A stretch of 17,016 nucleotides of DNA from Nitrospirae bacterium UBA4572 (GCA_002387725.1 DGKK01000068.1:45123-62138); one strand, 5' to 3'. Shown: positions 1 to 7,900, counted from the stretch's first letter. Notes: generated by a model not told the origin, from the letters alone. Numbers and translations are program-made.

Positions 1-1863
1 CTCGAGGTCGCGAACGACGGCCGCCGTGCGCTCGAGTGTCGTGCCTGCAGGCATATCCACAACGACATCGATTTCACTCTTGTTGTCAAAGGGAAGCATC
101 TTGAGAAGGATCGTCCGGGAATAAAAGAAGAGCATTGACCCCACGGTCAGGACCACGACCCCCCCGAGAAAGAGCATCCGCTTTTTCCCCGAGTCGATGA
201 GCGGCTCCATCAGAAGGCGGTAGAGATGCCGGATCCGGAGCTCAAGCTTTCCGGTCGGCTTGGCCTCATGGGCTCCGGGCCGAATGAGCCGAACAGCCAT
301 GTAAGGGGTCACGATGAGTGCCACCAAAAGCGATCCGATCATGGCAAGGGAGGCATTTACCGGGATGGGACGCATGTAGGGGCCCATGAGGCCGCTGACA
401 AAGGCCATGGGCAGAAGCGCCCCGATCACCGTAAATGTCGCGAGAATCGTAGGGTTGCCCACCTCGGAAACCGCCACGATGGCCCGGTCGATCAGGGTCT
501 TCCGGTCACGCATGCCCCCCAGAAAATGGAAGTGGCGATAAATGTTTTCGACGATCACGATGGCATCGTCCACCAGGATCCCGATGGAGAAGATCAGGGC
601 AAAGAGGGTCACCCGATTGATGGTGTACCCGATCATCATGGAGATGAACAGCGTCAGGGAGAGGGTTACCGGAATGGCCACCGCCACGATCCCCGTCTCC
701 CGGATCCCCAGGGCCAGGCCGATCAGGAGGATCACCGATGCCGTGGCGATCAGAAGATGAAGAAGGAGATCGTTGGCCTTTTCGTTGGCGGTGTGGCCGT
801 AGTTTCTGGGAACGGTGACGGTCACGTTCGAGGGAATGATGGTCCCCTGAAGATCCCGAACCTTCCGGAGGACCGAGTGCGCCACGGTGACGGCGTTGAT
901 TCCCTTCTTCTTGGCCAGAACAATGGTCACCGCCGTCTCGTCCGGAAGCTGCGAACGGGAGCCGCCGTATCCCTTCCACACATAATGGGAAACCGGTTCG
1001 GGGCCATCGGTCACCCGGGCGATCTGGGAGAGGCGGATCGCGTGCCCTCCGACAACGCCCACCACGAGGTTCCTGACATCATCGGCGGTCTTGAGGCTGC
1101 CGGAGAGACCGACACGAAAGGAGGTATCGTTTCTGTCGAAGCTTCCGAGAGCCAGGCTCACGTTGGATCGTGCCAGGGCCCCCGCCACGTCCAGTGGGGA
1201 GCGGTCGAAGGCCTTCATGGCCGCCGGATCAAGCCGAACGCGGATCATCCGGTGTCGACCCCCGATGGTATAGACCGAACCGGTTCCAGGAATCCGCTTC
1301 AGCCGGCTGACGATCCGGGTGGCAATCCGGGTGAGATCGAAGTCCGACAGGGTCCGGGACGAAAGCGTCACCGCCACGACCGGGACATCGTTGATATCCT
1401 TGGGACGAACGAGAATCGGGCCGGCACCCCCGGGAAGATAGGCCCGGGACTTCATCACTTCGCTGTAGACCTTGACCAGGCTCGCCCCCATCGACTGCCC
1501 GACCCGGAACCGGACCGTCACCAGCGCTCCCCCTCTCATCGACTGGGAGTAGACCGCCTTGACGCCCTTCATCCGGTCAAGATGACGTTCGAGCGGCTCG
1601 GTGACGCTCTTCTCCACCTCCCGGGGAGAGGCCCCCGGATAGGGGACAAAGAGATCCATCATGGGGACCCGGATCTGCGGGTCCTCCTCCCGGGGAGTCC
1701 GAAGGACCGCCAGCCCTCCCACAAGGAGGGCAACGATGACAAAGATCGGGGTCAGACGGCTGTCGATGAAGAAGCGAGCAACGGCGCCAGCGATCCCGAC
1801 CTTCGAGGGTTTCTCGCTGACGCTCTCCTGATGTTTTTCCTGAGAGGAGGGATCCCCGCTCAT
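1..1863 (-). CDS. RND-family efflux pump inner-membrane subunit (HAE/AcrB-like), C-terminus cut by the window edge
   Basis: Inner-membrane, proton-driven pump of a tripartite efflux system. Translating the minus strand from the ATG at 1863 gives 621 open residues up to the window edge, out of roughly 1050 usual for the family. Visible parts are TM1 near residues 37-54, a large periplasmic region (about 60-360), and TM2-TM6 from about 366. The TM4 motif GILVDDAIVIVEN has the paired proton-relay aspartates at D432 and D433. Paired DD is typical of the drug/hydrophobic (HAE) branch; metal pumps such as CzcA and CusA usually have a single D followed by G. The N-terminus has a 25-30 residue hydrophilic tail before TM1. 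The start codon overlaps the stop of the adaptor gene as ATGA (1860-1863), with a GAGG Shine-Dalgarno about 7 nt upstream, so translation is probably coupled. The substrate cannot be read from the sequence. Confidence 0.93.
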   Translation of the reverse strand, partial: MSGDPSSQEKHQESVSEKPSKVGIAGAVARFFIDSRLTPIFVIVALLVGGLAVLRTPREEDPQIRVPMMDLFVPYPGASPREVEKSVTEPLERHLDRMKGVKAVYSQSMRGGALVTVRFRVGQSMGASLVKVYSEVMKSRAYLPGGAGPILVRPKDINDVPVVAVTLSSRTLSDFDLTRIATRIVSRLKRIPGTGSVYTIGGRHRMIRVRLDPAAMKAFDRSPLDVAGALARSNVSLALGSFDRNDTSFRVGLSGSLKTADDVRNLVVGVVGGHAIRLSQIARVTDGPEPVSHYVWKGYGGSRSQLPDETAVTIVLAKKKGINAVTVAHSVLRKVRDLQGTIIPSNVTVTVPRNYGHTANEKANDLLLHLLIATASVILLIGLALGIRETGIVAVAIPVTLSLTLFISMMIGYTINRVTLFALIFSIGILVDDAIVIVENIYRHFHFLGGMRDRKTLIDRAIVAVSEVGNPTILATFTVIGALLPMAFVSGLMGPYMRPIPVNASLAMIGSLLVALIVTPYMAVRLIRPGAHEAKPTGKLELRIRHLYRLLMEPLIDSGKKRMLFLGGVVVLTVGSMLFFYSRTILLKMLPFDNKSEIDVVVDMPAGTTLERTAAVVRDLE

Positions 1864-2924
1864 TGGGCCACCTCGCTGACCCTGGCTCCGTCAACCAAAG
1901 TGGCGGGAGGAGAAAGGACGACCTTTTCCTGGGGGGAGAGTCCGGAAAGGATCTCCACCATTCCTCCGACGGAGCGTCCGACCCTGACATAACGCAGCTC
2001 CGCATGGCCGGCGTTGAGGACAAAGAGCTCCCGAAGGCCTTCATGGTCGATGAGGGCGCTGTCGGGTACACGGATGGCGGCCCGTCCGGGAACGGGGATA
2101 TAGAGCTTGCCGTAGCCGCCGGGGCGCAGCTCCCGGGGCATTTTCTTTCCTGGCGCCTTCGGAATGGGCGAAAGCAGGACCTTCACCGGAACGGTATGCG
2201 TGACCGGATCGGAGCCCGAGGAGATCTCCACCAGACGCCCCTTATACTCGTGGCCATGGGTGACAAAGCGCACGATAGAGGAACGGGACAGTCCCGAGAC
2301 CAGGGCATCCGGAATATGCGCCACCACCTCAAGCCGTCGGTCGTCGGCCACCGTGAGAAGCGGAGTCCCCGGGAGAACCTCTTCCCCTACCTGTGCAACC
2401 CGGGAAACGACCCGGCCCGGAAAGGGAGCGGTGACATGGGTCCATCCCAGCCGGGCCTGCGCCGCCGAATAGGCGGCCTCTGCCCCGTCCCGCTCCTGTC
2501 GCGCCGATTCCCACTCCGCCCGGGACGCACTCCTGTCCTGATAGAGTCGGTTGATGCGGTCATAGTTGCTGGCGGCAAAGTCCCGCCGGGCGGCCGCGCG
2601 GGAAAGGTCGGCCCCGAGGGTACGAGAGGAAAGTGTCAGCAGAACCTGCCCTTGATCCACCTTTTGTCCCAGTCGGACACGAACCTCCCGGACCTCTCCG
2701 GCCACGCGGGCCGAAAGTAGGGCTTCATGGATCCCCCGGACCACACCTGCCACCCCCATCTCCCGAGTCCCCCTCGTACTCTCGGGCAGGACTGCCTTGA
2801 CGGGGACAGGGGTTGACGACCGACCGGCATGCGGCGACGACGAACGATGGCACCCTCCCATGGCCATCGTCCCGACAATGGCCAGGAGAATCATCCACGA
2901 ACCTGCTCTCTGCACCCGCTTCAT
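1860..2924 (-). CDS. RND efflux periplasmic adaptor (membrane fusion protein), lipoprotein
   Basis: HlyD/AcrA-type adaptor linking the RND pump to the outer-membrane channel. The ATG at 2924 gives 354 residues. It starts with MKRVQRAGSWMILLAIVG and ends its signal at Gly-Gly-Cys (C25), a plausible lipobox, so it is probably a periplasmic lipoprotein. A biotinyl-lipoyl-like half motif follows (ALLSARVAGEVREVRVRLGQ), then a short coiled-coil hairpin rich in Arg, Ala and Glu, a second lipoyl half (VTAPFPGRVVSRVAQVGEEV), and β-barrel and membrane-proximal domains. I chose this start because AGAGGGG lies about 7 nt upstream and the signal sequence begins there. An in-frame ATG at 3002 would add 26 hydrophilic residues before the signal; it overlaps the tolC-like stop as ATGA and cannot be excluded. 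The gene overlaps the pump start by 4 nt. Confidence 0.93.
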   Translation of the reverse strand: MKRVQRAGSWMILLAIVGTMAMGGCHRSSSPHAGRSSTPVPVKAVLPESTRGTREMGVAGVVRGIHEALLSARVAGEVREVRVRLGQKVDQGQVLLTLSSRTLGADLSRAAARRDFAASNYDRINRLYQDRSASRAEWESARQERDGAEAAYSAAQARLGWTHVTAPFPGRVVSRVAQVGEEVLPGTPLLTVADDRRLEVVAHIPDALVSGLSRSSIVRFVTHGHEYKGRLVEISSGSDPVTHTVPVKVLLSPIPKAPGKKMPRELRPGGYGKLYIPVPGRAAIRVPDSALIDHEGLRELFVLNAGHAELRYVRVGRSVGGMVEILSGLSPQEKVVLSPPATLVDGARVSEVAQ

Positions 2925-2998
2925 CGCATCACCCCTCTGTCCTGCAATATCCGTCAGCTGATCCTGTCTATCCATGTCCTGTCCGTTTTTGACTGTCA

Positions 2999-4435
2999 TC
3001 ATGAGGGGACTTTCCCCTTCGACGACTCCTCCCCGGCGGGAAGGGCCCTGCTCCTCAGGACCGGATCATTCCCGGAAAGCTCTCCGATCGCCCGGCGCTC
3101 CGCCAGGACAGCCTCCACAAAACGTGTCCGGTCGGTCAGGAGCCGAAGGCGAGCCCGACGATAGGAGACATCGGAGCGGAGCATGTCGGCCATCTGGACA
3201 AGGCCCACCTGATAGCGTTCATGCACAATTCTCCGCTCCTCTGCCTCCTCGGCCACCCGCTCCTCATCCACCTTGAGGGCATCGTGAAGGGTTCGGGCCT
3301 CCGCCCGGGAGGATCGGACCTCATAGACCAGGGTGTTCTTCAGATCCTGCTCCCGGTAGAGGGCCTCGAGAACGGACAGGGAGGCCCTTTGGCGCTTTTC
3401 CTTGTCGGAGAATCCGTTAAAGAGATTCCACTGCACCTGACCGATCACGGTATAGTCCTGCTTGCCCCAGGCCAGGGTCGGATTATATTCGTTGTAGAGG
3501 CCTTGGGCGCTGACCTGGGGCAGGAATCCGGCAAGCTGGGCGCTGGCCATCTCCTTTTTCGCCGCGATCGCCCGGCGCAGGGAGAGGTAATCGGGGCGTC
3601 GTTCGAGAGCTCGAGCCACGAGACTCTTGACATTCTCTTCCTGCAGACCTTTGTAGACAGTTCGGGCACGGACAAGAAGCTCCGGGTCAGGGCGTGGGGT
3701 TCCGGGAAGGTTCTCCGACCCAAGAAGCTTTGCCAGCCGAACCTTCGAGAGCTCCGCGTCCTTTTGGGCCTCAAGAAGCCGGGTTTTCTGGTGGTTCAGA
3801 TGCACATCCGCCGCCAGAAGCTCCGCCCGGACCGAGCGCCCGGTGGAGACATGGTCCCGGGCAATCTTCTCCTCTTCCCGAGCCATTCGGACCATCTCGC
3901 GAAGCAGCTCGACCCTGTCGGAGGCCAGGAGCGTATCGAGAAAGGCCTGCGATGTCTCGAAGACAAGCTCTTCCTCCCGCCACCGAACGGCAAATCTCCT
4001 GGCACTCTTGGCGCGGCTGGCCGACCGGATGCGATGGAAGCGTCCCCCGCCGGAAAAGATCGTCTCCGAAACCTGGGCCTGGAATCCGAAGGTCTGGGTG
4101 TTGGCAGGATTGTTCAGCGAGTTCAGATTCGAAAAGGAGCTCGAGGTCACCAAGGCTTCGTTGAGGAGAATTCCGAAGGCATTGAGCGGGTTGTCGGTGG
4201 AAATGAAGCTCTCCCCCACGGCCACCACCGGCAGGTAGCTTCCGGCAGCCTCGGTCAGGCGGGTCTCCTCGATCTTCTCCTTCACCCGCTCGGAGCGAAG
4301 CCCCGGATTGTTCGCAAGGGCCTGCTCCACCGCCTCCGAAAGCGTCATGGCACTGCCTTGCGTCCCCCACAGGGAGACGATGCCGGCCACCACAAGTGAT
4401 CCCGCCAAGAATCTTTTGCATCCTGTTTTCTTCAT
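2999..4435 (-). CDS. TolC-family outer-membrane efflux channel
   Basis: Outer-membrane channel of the tripartite pump, 478 residues, a normal length for the OEP/TolC family. The N-terminus MKKTGCKRFLAGSLVVAGIV followed by a short Ala-rich end near TQGSA looks like a Sec signal peptide. The mature part has the two tandem OEP-type halves with long Ala-, Arg- and Glu-rich helices, opening with MTLSEAVEQALANNPGL. A second half-repeat starts near ARALERRPDYLSLRRAIAAK, with the DYLSLRRA turn common in this family. The start is ambiguous. The ATG at 4435 overlaps the arsR-like stop as ATGA. A TTG two codons upstream at 4441 lies at a better distance (5 nt) from GGAGGAG. Translational coupling with the regulator is likely either way. 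Confidence 0.94.
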   Translation of the reverse strand: MKKTGCKRFLAGSLVVAGIVSLWGTQGSAMTLSEAVEQALANNPGLRSERVKEKIEETRLTEAAGSYLPVVAVGESFISTDNPLNAFGILLNEALVTSSSFSNLNSLNNPANTQTFGFQAQVSETIFSGGGRFHRIRSASRAKSARRFAVRWREEELVFETSQAFLDTLLASDRVELLREMVRMAREEEKIARDHVSTGRSVRAELLAADVHLNHQKTRLLEAQKDAELSKVRLAKLLGSENLPGTPRPDPELLVRARTVYKGLQEENVKSLVARALERRPDYLSLRRAIAAKKEMASAQLAGFLPQVSAQGLYNEYNPTLAWGKQDYTVIGQVQWNLFNGFSDKEKRQRASLSVLEALYREQDLKNTLVYEVRSSRAEARTLHDALKVDEERVAEEAEERRIVHERYQVGLVQMADMLRSDVSYRRARLRLLTDRTRFVEAVLAERRAIGELSGNDPVLRSRALPAGEESSKGKVPS

Positions 4436-4731
4436 CGACAAAAGATCTCCTCCATGAGGGAAAAGAAATTGGGAATGCGAGGGTCTCCCAGGGAATAAAA
4501 AACCTGGTGACCTTCCCGGCGCGAGGCTAGAATTCCTTTTTCACGAAGAAGGGCCAAATGCTGGGAAAGGTTGGACTGAGTCACGCCCAGAACACCCGCC
4601 AGATCATTCACGCTCCGCTCTCCGTCCATCAGCTCCAGAAGAAGCTGAAGGCGAACGGGATGCCCCAGCACCCTGAGGCATCGAGCCCCCCGCATCACCT
4701 TCTTCTCGTCGAGCTTCTCTTCAATATCCAT
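4432..4731 (-). CDS. ArsR/SmtB-family winged-helix repressor, first gene of the efflux operon
   Basis: A 99-residue DNA-binding regulator that probably represses the efflux operon it heads. The fold is seen from LRVLGHPVRLQLLLELMDG (helices 1-2), the recognition region VTQSNLSQHLALLREKGIL (about 50-68) and the β-wing RREGHQVFYSL (71-81). It lacks the ELCVC metal box of ArsR/SmtB; the corresponding region is ERSVNDLA. It ends EEIFCR, with C98 at the place of the C-terminal cysteine of the BigR/SqrR/YgaV sulfide sensors. Their partner cysteine in helix 2 (ILC) is L31 or L32 here. The other cysteine is C18, further upstream. No Shine-Dalgarno precedes the ATG, and a promoter abuts it. The family is clear; the inducer is unknown. 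Confidence 0.92.
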   Translation of the reverse strand: MDIEEKLDEKKVMRGARCLRVLGHPVRLQLLLELMDGERSVNDLAGVLGVTQSNLSQHLALLREKGILASRREGHQVFYSLGDPRIPNFFSLMEEIFCR

Positions 4732-4734
4732 GAA

Positions 4735-4761
4735 ATTAGAATATTAAAATATTAGAATATT
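4735..4761. promoter_or_regulatory. Putative ArsR-type operator: repeated AATATT boxes
   Basis: ATTAGAATATT occurs twice, at 4735-4745 and 4751-4761, a 16-bp period. Within it the self-complementary AATATT occurs three times at an exact 8-bp period (4740, 4748, 4756), forming overlapping dyads. The boxes fill the spacer and -10 region of the promoter of the regulator gene, where a bound repressor would block RNA polymerase. That they bind this ArsR protein is inference. Confidence 0.6.
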
Positions 4762-4767
4762 TGTCAA
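4738..4767 (-). promoter_or_regulatory. Putative sigma70-type promoter of the efflux operon, predicted leaderless
   Basis: Read on the minus strand, a perfect TTGACA (-35) occupies 4767-4762. TATTCT (-10, 4 of 6 matches) follows at 4743-4738 after an 18-bp spacer. Transcription would then start at or within a base or two of the ATG at 4731. This agrees with the absence of any ribosome-binding sequence upstream of that ATG. Confidence 0.6.
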
Positions 4768-5185
4768 GCCCCATCGACACAGACACAAAAAACGGAAAAT
4801 ACGGGTATCTGAATTTTGTGATTGTCCTCAACGTCAATATGGGATTTTGGGATCAATGACCAATTCTCTTTTGACATGGCCGAATATTGGGAGTGGAGGA
4901 AGCAGGAACCTCTCAAAACGTCCTCTCTCCTGTCGGTCGTCGAATGATTTATAAATCCCATGTCTCGGGAAGAAATTTTACAGCAACTTTTGGACTTGAC
5001 CCCCCGGACTAAGAAACCGAAGGAAACTCGTCGATCAGGGAATCTGGAATGTCGTAAGAGTTTTGTGTTGAGAGCGATCACAAAAATCACATACCCAAAA
5101 ACACTTAACCAAATAGATGACAGTAATGGATTTTATATTGAACCCGGAGTATCAGGGGAATGAGGGGACGAGCCTTTTCTCGGCC
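4768..5185. other. AT-rich intergenic gap without a convincing gene
   Basis: This stretch is visibly more AT-rich than its surroundings. The best open frames are 4960-5163 on the plus strand (67 codons, no Shine-Dalgarno, overlaps nothing known) and 4764-5090 on the minus strand (108 codons). Neither has a recognisable domain or a good start context. It could be a decayed gene or foreign remnant, or only the spacer between the end of the GGDEF operon and the efflux promoter. No tRNA, clear terminator or insertion-sequence ends were seen. Confidence 0.5.
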
Positions 5186-6514
5186 TCAGTGGGAGTGAGC
5201 CGACTGAAGGGAAGACGCCGGTGCCGAGGGGGAGTGAAGGTGGTCTCTCAACAGGGAGGCCGCCAGAGTCTGGGGCTCAACCCCTTCGAGGGAGGAGAGG
5301 CGGGGGATGACGGCTTCTTTGGCCTTGTCGAGGGGACAGGAGCGCAGAAGAAGCATCAGATGGCTTGCATGTCGCGCCTCCGTGACCATCATGTCTTCGG
5401 GACGAACCCGTCCCTCGACCCCCATGCGATAGCCCGGGGAGGAAACGCGAAGAGTGACAAGCGTGTCATCGAGGACCGATTCCCCGAGAACCGGCGGGAG
5501 AAGCGCGAAGACCTCCGGAGCAAAGGACTCGTTTTCCGGGACCCAGGCTCCCAGAATCTCCAGGGGACCTGCATAGAGAAGGTGGCGATAGAGCGTTCTC
5601 AGAGCCATGGCCCTCCCCCACCGGAGACGCCCCAGAAAGACGGAGACATCCAGCTTGCGGACCAGGGGGCCGGGAAAGCGAACGGCTCCCAGGGGAAGGA
5701 ATCCCCAGAAGCCTACGGGAATATCGAGGGCGGCCATGGACTCGCTCCCTCCCGGAGAGGCCGAAGGGCGCGAAGGGGCCACCCCCGCCTTTTCATAGCG
5801 GAGAATGCGACGCCACCCGTTCTCGAAGTCCCGGAAGTATTCCGCCACAACACATCGCTCTTCTCCTTCCGCCTCCGCCCCAAAGGGAATCGCGACCCGT
5901 CGGCGCCACTGGGGGGACAGGCCCCCTTCCGAGGGCAGAAAGTCCGAAGGAATATGGGCCAGAATCCTTCCCCAGAAAACCTCCATCGTGGTATCAAACA
6001 TCCAGGCGTCGAGAAGCTTCCGAAGGGAAGAGTCAGGATTGCTGGCGTCCGAAAGAAAGGGGGCGGCGAAAGACTCCATTGTGTCATCGCTTGCCGTCTT
6101 GAGAACGATGACCTTCCCCCAGACGAAACGCCCCTCCCAGAAAAAGAGGCTCCGCGCCTCGTCAATCCGATCCGGAAGGACCGGAAATCCTCCCGAGACC
6201 GAGAGGTCGCTTCCGGAGCAAAGCGTGAGAAAGGCCGGACGGGAGGCCGGAGGAAGCGTCGCCTCCACAAGAGACTCCATCTCTTCCGCGGAGAGGCCGG
6301 GGGCAGTTTTGGGGTAGATTCGCCGGGAATCCTCGTTTTGAAGAATCAGACCCAGTTCTTTGTGAAAGATGAAAATTCCGCCCAGGGAGGAGCCCTCGAG
6401 GGTCGCGCCTTCCTTGAGTCCAAAGAAGGCTTTTTCGAGGGAGCGGCCGAGAAGAGGCAGGAGAGCCGACTCGAAGATTGCATCATCGAGTCGGCTCTCA
6501 ATCCAGCCAGTCAT
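5186..6514 (-). CDS. Hypothetical protein, 442 residues, coupled to a GGDEF gene
   Basis: I do not recognise this protein. It has no signal peptide or membrane segment and looks cytosolic. It is rich in Leu, Ser, Glu, Arg and Phe. An N-terminal α/β-looking section (about 1-110, including GGIFIFHKELGLILQNE) is followed by a larger mixed region with many aromatics (FFWEGRFVWGKVIVLKT, FWGRILAHIPSDFLP). A hydrophilic low-complexity tail ends the protein. Only three or four cysteines are present, none in a motif. The ATG overlaps the stop of the diguanylate cyclase gene as ATGA (6511-6514). AGGAG lies 7 nt upstream of the start, inside that gene. Coupled expression suggests a partner, effector or regulator of the cyclase, but this is inferred from context only. 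The long open frame with a good ribosome-binding site makes it a real gene. Confidence 0.85.
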   Translation of the reverse strand: MTGWIESRLDDAIFESALLPLLGRSLEKAFFGLKEGATLEGSSLGGIFIFHKELGLILQNEDSRRIYPKTAPGLSAEEMESLVEATLPPASRPAFLTLCSGSDLSVSGGFPVLPDRIDEARSLFFWEGRFVWGKVIVLKTASDDTMESFAAPFLSDASNPDSSLRKLLDAWMFDTTMEVFWGRILAHIPSDFLPSEGGLSPQWRRRVAIPFGAEAEGEERCVVAEYFRDFENGWRRILRYEKAGVAPSRPSASPGGSESMAALDIPVGFWGFLPLGAVRFPGPLVRKLDVSVFLGRLRWGRAMALRTLYRHLLYAGPLEILGAWVPENESFAPEVFALLPPVLGESVLDDTLVTLRVSSPGYRMGVEGRVRPEDMMVTEARHASHLMLLLRSCPLDKAKEAVIPRLSSLEGVEPQTLAASLLRDHLHSPSAPASSLQSAHSH

Positions 6515-7818
6515 GTTCCGACTCCTGAATGCTCATGGCACAGAACATAAAAGGTCTCTCGCTCCCCCTTCCGGCGCTTGGCATCATACAAGGCCGCATC
6601 GGCTTCCCGAAGGAGGCCGTCGAGGTCGGAGGATCCCGGAGAAAAACAAAGGAGGCCCGCAGAGAGCGACAGCGTCACTTGCTGGCCCTGCGGCAGAAGA
6701 AAAGGACGCGCGAAGACCCGGGAGATCCGTCCCATCAGGGAATTCAGTGCCGCCTTGCTGGAAGCCTCCGCCACAAAGACAAACTCATCGCCTCCCAGCC
6801 GGCCAAGAAGATCGCTCTCCCGCAGGGCTTTTCGCAAGCGCGACGAGACCTCCCTGAGCACAGCATCCCCCGCCGGATGTCCCCAGGCGTCATTGATTGG
6901 CTTGAAATCATCGAGGTCAAGGGCTCCCAGGACGCCCCTGAATACGCGCCGACGAAGACTCCCTGAAAATGAGGAGAAGGCGACAGAAAACCCATGGCGA
7001 TTCAAGAGTCCCGTCAGGGGATCCCGGACACAGAGCGCCTCAAGTTCGGATTTCTTTCGGATTCTCGCAAGGGCAATGCTCCCCCATTGGGAAATGATCC
7101 GTAAAAGATCCCGAAGGGAAGGATCTTCAAAGGTCCGATTCCCCTGCCCTCCCAAAAGGAGGATCGCCAAGGGGTCCTCTCCGGCTTGGAGGATTGGCCA
7201 TGCGCAAAGGGAAACCACCGAAGGAAACACATCGAAGCGAAGCGATTCAACGAACTCGATCGAGGAGGGGTCGGAGGCCTTCAGAAGCTGCGGCGCCGCC
7301 TGGCGATAGGATTCTGTCACGAGGGATCGGCGAGGGGGAGAAGAATCTCCCGCGAGACGGCGAGAACGATGGCCACGAGCCGTCCGATCGGAGACCGGCT
7401 CCATGAAAATAAGGTCCATCCTCTTCGTGAGGGCCGAGGAGAGCCCCGAAAAAACCTCGTCCTCGGTCTCGGCCAGGAAAAGATCCTCAAGAAGACGGCG
7501 CTCAAGAGCCTCCTGACCGCCCGGTCGAGTTTCCCGCTCCTCGGCACCCGACTGCTTCCTCTCTCTTTCCGGAACGGCAAGAGATTCTGGCAGAGCGCAG
7601 GAGGCTGAGTGCTCCGGACATGATCGGACGGAGCACACCTTCGTCCGATCCGACTCCGGGGTGTCAGGATTCAGGCAAGGGAGAAGCGTGAGAAGACGGC
7701 AGGGGGATCCCTCCTCCCCGTTCTCCCCTTCCCGGAAGCCTTCCGGGCGGGAAAGTGCCTCATGGCATGAAGGGGCCATCGAAAAACCGGAGGAGTCGAG
7801 GCCGGAGGCGGTGGTCAC
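6511..7818 (-). CDS. GGDEF-domain diguanylate cyclase with Cys-rich N-terminus and GAF-like sensor region
   Basis: Likely makes cyclic di-GMP from two GTP. The C-terminal GGDEF domain spans about 260-430: DPLTGLLNRHGF (266-277), the metal-binding LDLDDFKPINDAWGH (300-314), an intact GGDEF active site (342-346), and an inhibitory RxxD site (R333 to D336) five residues before it, so product feedback is possible. Residues about 105-255 have the length and pattern of a degenerate GAF-type sensor. The first 75 residues are unusual, with cysteines at 18, 40, 48, 62, 67 and 74 (including CSVRSCPEHSASC). No membrane segments are present. The start is the GTG at 7818: AAAGGA lies 6 nt upstream and an in-frame TGA sits two codons upstream, so no longer start is possible. 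It is first in an operon with the unknown 442-residue protein. Confidence 0.93.
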   Translation of the reverse strand: MTTASGLDSSGFSMAPSCHEALSRPEGFREGENGEEGSPCRLLTLLPCLNPDTPESDRTKVCSVRSCPEHSASCALPESLAVPERERKQSGAEERETRPGGQEALERRLLEDLFLAETEDEVFSGLSSALTKRMDLIFMEPVSDRTARGHRSRRLAGDSSPPRRSLVTESYRQAAPQLLKASDPSSIEFVESLRFDVFPSVVSLCAWPILQAGEDPLAILLLGGQGNRTFEDPSLRDLLRIISQWGSIALARIRKKSELEALCVRDPLTGLLNRHGFSVAFSSFSGSLRRRVFRGVLGALDLDDFKPINDAWGHPAGDAVLREVSSRLRKALRESDLLGRLGGDEFVFVAEASSKAALNSLMGRISRVFARPFLLPQGQQVTLSLSAGLLCFSPGSSDLDGLLREADAALYDAKRRKGERETFYVLCHEHSGVGT

Positions 7819-7866
7819 ACGTCATCCTTTCAAAAGGAGAGAGGGTTCCGGAGGGTCCATTGAGAG

Positions 7867-7900
7867 GAATTTTTGAGGGTCAATATCCCCCCACGAAAGG
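7867..7900. repeat. Imperfect direct repeat, copy 1 (partner at 7977-8008)
   Basis: GAATTTTTGAGGGTCAATAT followed by a run of six C here matches GAATTTTGAGAGTCGACT followed by six C at 7977-8000. GAAA-containing sequence follows both. A few indels separate the copies, which lie about 110 bases apart. The second copy includes the right arm of the palindrome, so the two repeats may be related protein-binding sites. Confidence 0.4.

Noticed and set aside
226..1992. A 588-codon open frame on the plus strand opposite the RND pump gene
   Set aside because: It has no recognisable domain and is rich in His, Gly, Asp, Arg and Pro, the usual sign of a GC-rich antisense frame. The opposite strand encodes an unmistakable RND pump.
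3221..4399. Long plus-strand open frame opposite the TolC-type gene, and similar long frames opposite the hypothetical, uvrB and aminopeptidase genes
   Set aside because: They are open only because of the high GC content and codon pattern of the true genes. Each lacks domains and a good ribosome-binding site.
4960..5163. Small 67-codon plus-strand open frame in the AT-rich gap
   Set aside because: No Shine-Dalgarno sequence, no recognisable domain and no promoter pair. I left it out as a gene although it cannot be excluded.
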